Source of the DNA: Bradyrhizobium sp. 164
GTDB lineage: Bacteria > Pseudomonadota > Alphaproteobacteria > Rhizobiales > Xanthobacteraceae
Assembly: GCF_023073715.1 (NCBI RefSeq)
Contig: NZ_JADPKA010000069.1
Location: 124,001-188,000 of the forward strand
DNA: 64,000 bases
Direction: 5' to 3'
In this document: one piece after another, positions 57,276 to 64,000 of the stretch
How the letters are laid out: the number at the start of each line of letters is the position of its first letter
Position numbering within the stretch: position 1 is the stretch's first letter
Notes under the pieces: generated by a model
Told to the model about the DNA's origin: nothing
Database searches by the model: none
Seen by the model: the letters and a program-made list of their open reading frames with translations, nothing else
Made by a program: the position numbers and the translations under genes

Positions 57276-57732
57276 AGGGGGATTTCTCTTATTGCACTTC
57301 TCGCACTTCGGAGCCGATTGTCTTGCATAGAGGCACCTTCCTCAGCAAGCGCCATCGCTTTGGGTTTGAACTTTGCTTGGGATGCACCTAGACTCTTGAT
57401 TGTAGGGACACGCAACACCCAGAGCGACGCGATGCCGGCCGATATGCCACAACGCTTCAATAGCTCTTGTAGCTCGGCGAGCGTGATATCCGGCTTCGCT
57501 GTCACCGCGTCTAAGATCAATTGTGCGTGTGCTTAGATGCGCTGCGATTTGCGGTCCCCGCCCTGACGTTTAGGAACGACGTCGCCACTTCCTCGAGGCG
57601 ACTGCGCCAACGGATCGCGCTGGCCGCGCTGATACCAAAACGCTCAGCAGCCCGTCGACAGGACAAGCCACCGTCAATCGCGGCTACCACCCTCTGGCGA
57701 AGATCAACTGAAAACGCGCGCTGGTCATACAT
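57272..57732 (-). pseudogene. IS630-type transposase remnant
   Basis: The N-terminal helix-turn-helix part is clear from the ATG at 57732 (MYDQRAFSVDLRQRVVAAID, then CRRAAERFGISAASAIRWRS). The frame then shifts. In another frame it resumes as RKSQRI, an in-frame TAA, then AHAQLILDAVTAKPDITLAE and LKRCGISAGIASLW, the usual next part of IS630 transposases. The catalytic domain is missing. So the gene carries at least one frameshift, one stop and a deletion. Confidence 0.75.
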
Positions 57733-58411
57733 GCTGACCTCCTTCGTCAGCATGTCCCTTGAATTTGACTCGTGCCGCTTTGGGAATCCCCACCGATTCA
57801 TTCCGGTCGGAAAATGCTCTAATTGCCGCCGCTCATGTGCTGGTCAAAGAAAACGGTGAGTATCGGTTGAGTGAATTGAACAAGGACAGTTCGTAGCCAG
57901 TACCATGAATGTTTTCTAACTGTGCTTTCGGAGTATCAGGGCGCCTCCTTGGAGCGGGGCGAAAGCCCAACTTCCGAGCCGGTGTTGCTTGTTGTTCCCG
58001 CGGTTTATTCGTCGGTTTGTGGGCGCGGTTTGATTGCGATGATGACGATCGGATCCTGCCGATCGAGCCTACAACGGGCGGCCTAAAGTGTGCTCCTATT
58101 TCCCCTATCCAACTTCTTTCTTGCCGTGATCAAGCGGAACGAGCATCCGGTGATCGCGCCTCCGTGGAGCTGCACGAGCTAGGTAGAAGCCGCTAACGTG
58201 ATTGACAGGTAAATGCACCCCTTACGAAGAACGATCTTAGTACTCGGATGGGATGCCCATCTTCACAAATAGCGCAATGGCCAGCACGGAACGATAGCAG
58301 ATAGCCGTCTTAGAAATAGCTTTGCGCGGCGACTGGGGGCCACCGCGCAGCAGGACCACGTGCTTGTCGAGCCGATCGTTGAAGTCCAGGCCGGCGGTGA
58401 AAACGCATTCT
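57733..58411. other. Gene-poor stretch inside the island edge
   Basis: I recognise no gene in these bases. Base composition is lower in GC than in the core region. A GGGC-GAAA-GCCC hairpin lies near 57957-57968. Short frames (plus 57909-58196; minus, ending at 58237) show no similarity that I know. Remnants of mobile elements are likely, but I cannot name them. The operon terminator of the MFS gene should be just below 58412, yet no clear one is visible. Confidence 0.35.
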
Positions 58412-59659
58412 CTAGGATCGCTCGACGTCAATGCCATCCTGCGTGGCCTTCCGGCCACCAATATCCAGCATCTTGCTGCGAAAACGGTACAGCCACATCG
58501 CACCCAGACCATAAAGGGCGGCAATTCCCGCGAAAGCGAACGTGTTGTGAAGCTCCGCGCTGCCGAGCACAGCGCCAACAAAATTGCCGAGTGCTTCTCC
58601 GAGACCCATACCGATGGCGTTGATGCCTAGCAAGGCTAGGTGATCCCTTCCCGGGGTATTCTGGACAAGCAACACCGACAACGACGGCAGGGCGACAATC
58701 TCCACGACCGTCAACAATGCGACGGCGAGGTAGAGCGTGAACAGGTTCACGAACCCTGATAGCAGCGCGAAACACGCCAGGACCAGGACCGCCGACAAGA
58801 TCAGCGACCCGACGTCGTCGACATGCGCGCGCTCGAGCGCCTTCATCAGCGGCATCGATGCCCCTACCACCAAGGCGGCATTGAGGCCGGCAATCGTCCA
58901 AACGATTTCCGGGCCGGCCAACAAGCGGCCTAGCATGATCGGCGCAAACGAAAAGATCTGTGCCAGGGCGAACCACGTGAAGGCAGTCGCCACGAATACC
59001 AAGCGAAGGTCGGACCGCGTTGCACTGTGCAGCAGCGACTTCCACCACTTGCCGCCGCGGTCCAGTACTGGCAGCTCGTTCCCCAAAAAGGCATGGCAGA
59101 CTAACCCACCCGACACCATCACCAAGCCGGTGACGAGAAAGGGGGCGCTCGGCGCCATTTGCACGTACAGCAGGCTCGAGAGCAACGGTCCGAGCGCGGC
59201 AGCGATATTCGTCCCCACGGCGAGCTTCACTAGCATCAAACGGAGAGATTGATCCTCGCGCAGGCGGACCGTAATTACGCGCAGCAGCAAGCTACACGAC
59301 CCGTAAGCGGTGCCGACCATAAACAGTCCGAGCGCGGTCCCGACAAACGCGGCGCTCTCCGCCACGATGATATAGCCCGCCCCCATCACGAGATAGGTTG
59401 TCGTCAGGGAATAACGCGTGGGAATGCGGTCCAGTAGTGGAGCGAATAAGGCGCGCGACGCTCGGCCGGAAGCGGACAGGAGCAGCAACAGAGTAGCGAC
59501 CTGAGCCGCCGAGAGCGATCGGTCGAGGAGATAGATGCCGAGCACAGAGAGCGGCGCAAAGTAGCCGTAGTTATTGAGAAAATTCTGGGCGAACACGTTC
59601 CAGAACATACGCTGCGTGGGCTTCGGTTTGAGCATGATTGCGCGCGGGCTGTTCATCAT
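58412..59659 (-). CDS. MFS transporter, probable product exporter
   Basis: A 415-residue major facilitator with about 12 helices: MFWNVFAQNFLNNYGYFAPL, the loop FAPLLDRIPTRYSLTTTYLV, GTALGLFMVGTAYGSCSLLL, a central charged loop, and LTVVEIVALPSLSVLLVQNT. The ATG at 59659 overlaps the stop of the ATP-grasp gene by four bases, so it is translated as part of the operon. As the last gene of a ligase-containing cluster, it most likely exports the product or gives self-protection. No family member of known substrate is recognised. Confidence 0.85.
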   Translation of the reverse strand: MMNSPRAIMLKPKPTQRMFWNVFAQNFLNNYGYFAPLSVLGIYLLDRSLSAAQVATLLLLLSASGRASRALFAPLLDRIPTRYSLTTTYLVMGAGYIIVAESAAFVGTALGLFMVGTAYGSCSLLLRVITVRLREDQSLRLMLVKLAVGTNIAAALGPLLSSLLYVQMAPSAPFLVTGLVMVSGGLVCHAFLGNELPVLDRGGKWWKSLLHSATRSDLRLVFVATAFTWFALAQIFSFAPIMLGRLLAGPEIVWTIAGLNAALVVGASMPLMKALERAHVDDVGSLILSAVLVLACFALLSGFVNLFTLYLAVALLTVVEIVALPSLSVLLVQNTPGRDHLALLGINAIGMGLGEALGNFVGAVLGSAELHNTFAFAGIAALYGLGAMWLYRFRSKMLDIGGRKATQDGIDVERS

Positions 59660-60894
59660 TGAACGGTGATGGCGACCGCCATGATCATGCGCTCGAGCCG
59701 GTCCTTAACTTCGGTGGCGCTCGCCCCGGTGGCAAGCACATGACCAACGCGGTCGAACGAGTGGCGGACGGGCTTCACGGTGTCACCGACTTTGATCAAC
59801 AGCGCGGCACCGGCATAGCCAGGCATTTCGGGCAGACGATCATATCCGGTGATTTCCGTCACCCTGCCGGCGGGCGGGACGAAGTATCGGATGCCGGCGG
59901 CTCCGCAGTGGGCCGCGGGAAGCATCACCACGCCGGCATCAGCGCACAGCATCTGGGCAAACACGCTGCCGTAATAAGCGATCCCGGTCACGTGCTGTGT
60001 CAGGTGCGTAATGTAGTCGCCTCCGGGTCGGGAGTGAATTTCCCCCATGACGATCTCGCCGGCATCGCAAGCCCAGAACTCCGCATGAAACATGCCGAAA
60101 GTCAGACCGACGGAATGCACGGCGCTCTGCACGACCGTGATCGCGCGCTCACACAAAGCAGGCGGAAGATCGGCCGGCGCCACATGGCCGCACTCGACGA
60201 AATTGCCACCGCCGATCACGAATTTTTGCGTCAAGCTCAAGACCCTCGGCAAGCCACGGACACACAAGCCCTCCGCGCTGAACTCCCGGCCCTCGACGAA
60301 CGATTCGAGCAAGAAGGGCCGCTCGCTTGCCGGCCTGAGCTGCGCAAGCGCAGTGGCAAGAGCCGTCGCGCTATCCACCAGAAAGACGTTCTCGCTGCCA
60401 TACCCGATCATCGGCTTAAGGATGAGTTTGCGATGCCGGCGCGAGAGCTCGGCGAACGCCTGATCGATTGCCTCGCCGGATCGGCACAGCCTGGCTTCCG
60501 GCTGGGCAAATCCGGCCGCCCGCAAGGTGTCTCGGCAGACAAACTTGTTAGTGGTGCACTCATGCGCACGCTCGCTGGGGCCATTGAATCCAAAGCGGCG
60601 AACCAGCGCGGCGATCGCCGGCTGCGCTTTTTCTTTGAAGCTGAATGCTCCGGCAAGAAGCTCGCGTCGGGGATATTTGCCAACCCACCTGAGACAGCCG
60701 CTCACATCCTCGAAGTCGAGAGGGTGGACCTCATCGGCGAGATCATGCAATTGAATGGCCTGCTCGAGACGCTTGGGCGTGTCCGTCAACACCACCCGCA
60801 AGCCTTGCGCCCGCGCCTGATCATAGAGGTGACGGGACTGAATCTCGCTCTCTCCGCCCAAGACCAGCAGTGCCTTCTTCCGCATCGTCATCAC
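59656..60894 (-). CDS. ATP-grasp ligase (carboxylate-amine/thiol ligase type)
   Basis: A 412-residue ATP-grasp enzyme. An N-terminal pre-ATP domain begins KKALLVLGGESEIQSRHLYD. The ATP-binding lysine lies in KLILKPMIGYGSENVFLVDS, and the metal site is GEIHSRPGGDYITHLT. The fold and length resemble L-amino acid ligases and relatives that join a carboxylate to an amine through an acyl phosphate. The ATG at 60894 overlaps the dehydrogenase gene by about 74 bases; later ATGs at 60891 and 60885 are possible starts. It probably makes one amide bond of the cluster product. Confidence 0.85.
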   Translation of the reverse strand: MMTMRKKALLVLGGESEIQSRHLYDQARAQGLRVVLTDTPKRLEQAIQLHDLADEVHPLDFEDVSGCLRWVGKYPRRELLAGAFSFKEKAQPAIAALVRRFGFNGPSERAHECTTNKFVCRDTLRAAGFAQPEARLCRSGEAIDQAFAELSRRHRKLILKPMIGYGSENVFLVDSATALATALAQLRPASERPFLLESFVEGREFSAEGLCVRGLPRVLSLTQKFVIGGGNFVECGHVAPADLPPALCERAITVVQSAVHSVGLTFGMFHAEFWACDAGEIVMGEIHSRPGGDYITHLTQHVTGIAYYGSVFAQMLCADAGVVMLPAAHCGAAGIRYFVPPAGRVTEITGYDRLPEMPGYAGAALLIKVGDTVKPVRHSFDRVGHVLATGASATEVKDRLERMIMAVAITVQ

Positions 60895-62017
60895 ATCTGT
60901 CCATTGTTATCTCGACACCTCGACGCTCGAGCCAGTCGAGCATGACCGGCGCTATCTGCGGGGTGATAATGGTCTCCGGATAGTGAAATCCGCCAACGGC
61001 TTTTCCGGCGCCCGTCAGCCAGTTGACCAGGAACACCACGGGCAAGCAGGTGGCCAGAGCCATCGAGCGCACGTCGACGCGGTCGGTGAAGGTGAGCCGC
61101 AAACCCTGCACAGACCGTCGCCCGTGCCGACTTCCGGCGAGATCGATTGCCAGAAGCGTCTTTGTCTGTTCGTTCTCCGCCAAGCCGAAGGTGCGCTGGG
61201 TGGCCCGCTCGAAAAGCTGCTTTGGGGTGAGGCCCGTATTTTGGTCCACGGCATCCTCGGCCAATACGCCGAGTTGATCGAGCAATGCGACCAGTTCGAC
61301 ATATCTGGCCCAACGCAATGTGCGTTGGTCGGCATCGACACCCGGCCGCGACAATTTCGGATGCTCCGAGAGCCGCGGCTGCATCCCGTCATGCCAGTGC
61401 TCGAGCACCCCGATGCCGGGCCAAGCGAGTTGTTGAACATCGGAAAACCGCGGAACGACGCAAAGGGCGCCATCGCGGATGCAATAGGCGTCGCGCTTGG
61501 CGAGGGGGAGGTGCGAAGTGCCGAAGAGTCTTTTGTAGCCGAGAGGATTGGCCGGGCGTGGCACTACGATCCCACCGCAGCAGATACGAAGGGACTGCAC
61601 CTCCTCAGTGGATTCCAGCAGATAGCCCGCCAGGATCTCCGTCAGCCCCGGCTCCAGCCCGCAGGGCAGAACCGTCGCAAGACTCGGAGCTTGGATCAGC
61701 GCTTGCTGCACGCGTGGCACGTCCTCGGCAGCAGGCCGGCTGATACTCACCAGCAAACCACGTGCAGCGTGGCTCGCTAGGCTCTCGATCACACCCAGCG
61801 TGACCGGCCAAGTGGCGGCACAGATCACGACGGGGGCGAGTTCTGCCTGCTGCGGCTGGTCGGTGCACAATATCTCACATTTCCATGCCTCGCGCACAGC
61901 CGTGAGCGCGCTCATATCGCGGTCGATGAGGCGGACCGTCCAGTGCGGAAAGGCGTCGCGCAGCAGCGCCGCCATTCCCCTGCCCATCGCACCAGCGCCT
62001 ATGACGTCCGTCTGCAT
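60821..62017 (-). CDS. Saccharopine dehydrogenase-like amino acid oxidoreductase
   Basis: A 398-residue NAD(P)-dependent enzyme. The Rossmann motif is MQTDVIGAGAMGRGMAALLR. VLPCGLEPGLTEILAGYLLE and LRICCGGIVVPRPANPLGYK match saccharopine dehydrogenase and lysine dehydrogenase families, as does the C-terminal region with GFHYPETIITPQIAPVMLDW. Such enzymes form or cleave secondary amines, or oxidise lysine-type amines to imines. It could prepare or modify the amino acid building block. The start is 3 bases before the stop region of the upstream ATP-grasp gene. It overlaps the next ATP-grasp gene extensively. Confidence 0.82.
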   Translation of the reverse strand: MQTDVIGAGAMGRGMAALLRDAFPHWTVRLIDRDMSALTAVREAWKCEILCTDQPQQAELAPVVICAATWPVTLGVIESLASHAARGLLVSISRPAAEDVPRVQQALIQAPSLATVLPCGLEPGLTEILAGYLLESTEEVQSLRICCGGIVVPRPANPLGYKRLFGTSHLPLAKRDAYCIRDGALCVVPRFSDVQQLAWPGIGVLEHWHDGMQPRLSEHPKLSRPGVDADQRTLRWARYVELVALLDQLGVLAEDAVDQNTGLTPKQLFERATQRTFGLAENEQTKTLLAIDLAGSRHGRRSVQGLRLTFTDRVDVRSMALATCLPVVFLVNWLTGAGKAVGGFHYPETIITPQIAPVMLDWLERRGVEITMDRCDDDAEEGTAGLGRRERDSVPSPL

Positions 62018-62020
62018 GTT

Positions 62021-63259
62021 TCACTCGAGGGCGAAGACTGGGGTGATCGTCTCCGATACCCAATCGAGGTGCTTCGTGAGCAGCGCTTGGCTCGGCGCGG
62101 TGCTGATCACCGCGATCAGACGTTGAAGACGGAAATCGCTCGGCGGAAGTACAATGTGTGTACCAATCGATGTTTCGACGATCGCCTGCTCGACCCAAGG
62201 GTGATCGAGAACCGCCTCGAGGCCGCGGTAGCCGAGCAGCCGCCCTTCCTGTTTGGCCAAGACGTAATGGATCCCGGCCACCCGCTGCGGCGCGGGCGGA
62301 GGCAGAGGCGCCGTGCCCACCGCAATGCGAGCAAGGTTTTCGTAGAAGTCATAGTGCAACGCAAGCGGGACCAGATGCGACGCGATGTAATCGCCTCCCG
62401 GCCGGGCAGCAACCTCAATGAGCGCGAACTGCGGGCCGTCGTACTTGCCTTCGAGGTGGAAGGATGCATTGTCCAGGCACAGCGCCAGCACGTAATCTTT
62501 GGTCTTTGCTTCAATCATGCTGCGCATCTCACCCTCGAGGTCGGCAGGGAAAATATGCCGCACCTCCAGGCAATAAGGATCCGAGGTGAGCTTGTGCGTG
62601 ATCCCGACAACGGTGACTTCACCGCTGCAAACGTACCCTTCCACACTCACCTCCTGCCCGCCGATATAACGTTCCGCCAGGAACGTAAGCGTTTCCCGTC
62701 GCAAAGTCGGGTCGTACGACGGATTGGCGATCTTCTTGCTAGTGGAATGAAAGACATTCAGGTCGGCAGGCTCGCGAAGGAGGTAGATTCCGGTGCTGCC
62801 CGAGGCGTTCACCGGTTTCACGATGACCGGGAGTCCCGCCACACTGATGAACTCTTCCAGATCGCTATCATTCTGCAAAAGGCGGTGCGTGAGGCCGGAA
62901 ACCGACTGAGTTCGCTCGCGCAGTATCGATTTGTCCCGCACCGCGGACACGGATGCGTGCGGCAACCCGGGCAGCCGCAATTTCGCGGCAAGGATGGCGC
63001 AGGCTTCCACAGCAGTTTCCGTAAAGCAGACCACACCGGCAATTTGGATACACTTTCTGATCTCCTCGACGGCGCTCTCGAGCGAGACAAGGCTTGCGGG
63101 ATTACATTGGCGCCACTCGTCGACGTAGCAGGCAAGTTCCGGTGGCAGCGGCTGACCAAGCACAGCGACGTGGTATCCGAGCCGATGTGCCGCTTCGAAT
63201 GCACGAATGCTTTCTCGTATGAGTCGGCGATAATTGATATAGAGGAGAAACTCCGTCAT
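62021..63259 (-). CDS. Second ATP-grasp ligase
   Basis: A 412-residue ATP-grasp enzyme, distinct from the one at 59656. The ATG at 63259 overlaps the stop of the synthetase-like gene (ATGA) and starts MTEFLLYINYRRLIRESIRA; the longer frame runs over that gene. Motifs are FTETAVEACAILAAKLRLPG, PVIVKPVNASGSTGIYLLRE for ATP and FALIEVAARPGGDYIASHLV for metal. The shared ARPGGDYI-type signature groups both ligases with amino-acid and dipeptide ligases. Two such enzymes imply two amide or ester steps, or a tripeptide-like product. Confidence 0.85.
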   Translation of the reverse strand: MTEFLLYINYRRLIRESIRAFEAAHRLGYHVAVLGQPLPPELACYVDEWRQCNPASLVSLESAVEEIRKCIQIAGVVCFTETAVEACAILAAKLRLPGLPHASVSAVRDKSILRERTQSVSGLTHRLLQNDSDLEEFISVAGLPVIVKPVNASGSTGIYLLREPADLNVFHSTSKKIANPSYDPTLRRETLTFLAERYIGGQEVSVEGYVCSGEVTVVGITHKLTSDPYCLEVRHIFPADLEGEMRSMIEAKTKDYVLALCLDNASFHLEGKYDGPQFALIEVAARPGGDYIASHLVPLALHYDFYENLARIAVGTAPLPPPAPQRVAGIHYVLAKQEGRLLGYRGLEAVLDHPWVEQAIVETSIGTHIVLPPSDFRLQRLIAVISTAPSQALLTKHLDWVSETITPVFALE

Positions 63260-64000
63260 ACAGCCCAGCCTCCGGTGTCGAAGGATCGCCCCGCCGGAAC
63301 CCATTGCAAAGCGTGGTTCAGATATGGCGGTTCTCGAATGCCAAGGCGCCCCAGGAGGGCGGTGCAGAGCCCGGGCATCACCGGCCAGGCAAGCGTCGCC
63401 CACAGCCGCAGGCCGGCAACGCTGAGGGCGCAGGCGGCGCGCTCGATGCCCGGGTGATAGCGCGCGCCAAGCGCTTCTGTTGCGAATCCATCAAGGTCGT
63501 GAAGCAAGCGGTCGATTAGCTCCGCGATCCGCCGCGGGTCGAATCCTTCGACCGAGAATAGCCGCCGGCCCTCTTGCTGACGCTCGCAAAGCTGTTGATA
63601 GAATGCGCGATGCAGGCGTTCCCAAGTGCCGGCCTCCGGCACCGTCCCGCGGTGACGCGTTTCGACCGACTGGCTGATGTGATGAATGACGGATGCCAGC
63701 AGGCCGCGGCGCCGTTCGATCCAGTCAAAGGCCTCACGAAAGCTAAAGCTCGTCGGGGCAACCGATGGACGGGTATGGCAGACATATAGGCGCAGCCAGT
63801 CGGCCGGAATTCCCTGGCGGGTGAGATCGTCGGCGTATATGACATGGCCCCGCGAGGTGGAGAGCTTACGGCCGTCAAGCTGGTAGAATTCGTTGCCAAA
63901 AAAACCCACGATGCGAAATCTGCTCGCGTCGTAAAGGTGGAGCAGGATTGGGAAGGTGATGCAGCGCAGATACGCGTTGTCGGAGCCAAAAAAGAGCACG
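63256..64000 (-). CDS. Methionyl-tRNA synthetase-like protein (C-terminal part; gene continues past the window)
   Basis: The gene begins beyond the right edge; about 248 residues are visible. FFGSDNAYLRCITFPILLHL, VGFFGNEFYQLDGRKLSTSR with GH following, and WLRLYVCHTRPSVAPTSFSF match the late catalytic domain of methionyl-tRNA synthetase; KLSTS corresponds to KMSKS. A helical domain in the place of the anticodon-binding domain follows (FDPRRIAELIDRLLHDLDGF), without the usual C-terminal tail. Placement as the upstream member of a ligase operon suggests amino acid activation for biosynthesis or a resistant synthetase, and not the housekeeping MetG. Neither can be decided without the missing half. 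Confidence 0.75.
   Translation of the reverse strand, partial: VLFFGSDNAYLRCITFPILLHLYDASRFRIVGFFGNEFYQLDGRKLSTSRGHVIYADDLTRQGIPADWLRLYVCHTRPSVAPTSFSFREAFDWIERRRGLLASVIHHISQSVETRHRGTVPEAGTWERLHRAFYQQLCERQQEGRRLFSVEGFDPRRIAELIDRLLHDLDGFATEALGARYHPGIERAACALSVAGLRLWATLAWPVMPGLCTALLGRLGIREPPYLNHALQWVPAGRSFDTGGWAV

Noticed and set aside
57909-58196. A 95-codon plus-strand frame in the gene-poor stretch
   Set aside because: No similarity, no ribosome site and cysteine/arginine-rich composition; probably decayed mobile DNA.
58237-58581. A 114-codon minus-strand frame overlapping the end of the MFS gene
   Set aside because: Most of it is a shifted frame of the MFS gene. The part below 58412 reads plausibly but matches nothing I recognise.

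Overview
The window is high-GC alphaproteobacterial DNA, almost certainly from Bradyrhizobium or a close relative. The grounds are the tol-pal, tilS and ftsH block, the rhizobial ABC, TRAP and oxidase operons, and several short palindromic intergenic repeats of a kind I associate with Bradyrhizobium. No rRNA, tRNA, CRISPR array or replication origin was seen.

Layout. 1-3.9 kb: the end of a multispanning membrane protein, then a small accessory islet (ureohydrolase, TetR regulator, and an EamA exporter cut in half by an insertion-sequence remnant). 3.9-16.3 kb: a conserved cell-envelope block on the minus strand, tolQ-tolR-tolA-tolB, then a GGDEF/EAL protein and a FeeM-like acyltransferase, then pal-cpoB, tilS and ftsH. 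16.8-20.3 kb: DUF2231 protein, fatty acid desaturase, DUF2852 protein and a TetR regulator that shares an operator-like palindrome with the DUF2852 promoter region. 20.4-27.4 kb: four YCII-type small proteins, VOC and SRPBCC proteins and an ECF sigma factor with a long C-terminal extension. Three promoters here have the same form, TGTCGG-17 nt-CGTC, which suggests one sigma-factor regulon. 27.5-30 kb: a hydroxyacid dehydrogenase, then a TetR regulator divergent from a glutathione transferase. 30-36.8 kb: an operon for hydantoinase/oxoprolinase subunits plus a TRAP transporter. 36.9-45.3 kb: Sir2 deacetylase, CPA2 antiporter, SDR, pyrimidine-type NCS2 permease, dctA and an ABC-F ATPase. 45.4-55 kb: one long minus-strand operon (ABC importer, FAD oxidoreductase, three-subunit flavin/iron-sulfur dehydrogenase, RidA) with a divergent LysR regulator, probably for uptake and oxidation of an opine, imino acid or D-amino acid.

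55-64 kb: a glutamine amidotransferase, a palindromic repeat and a DUF1348 protein lead to what looks like the left boundary of a genomic island near 56754. There a YbgC-type thioesterase gene has lost its 5' end, and a second, diverged, apparently intact copy lies just beyond, followed by a broken IS630-type transposase. After a stretch without recognisable genes comes a tightly coupled five-gene minus-strand operon: a methionyl-tRNA-synthetase-like protein (cut by the window end), an ATP-grasp ligase, a saccharopine-dehydrogenase-like enzyme, a second ATP-grasp ligase and an MFS exporter. This has the composition of a gene cluster that makes and exports a small amide or peptide built from a modified amino acid, and I recognise no characterised pathway with this set. 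It is the best candidate for an undescribed system here.
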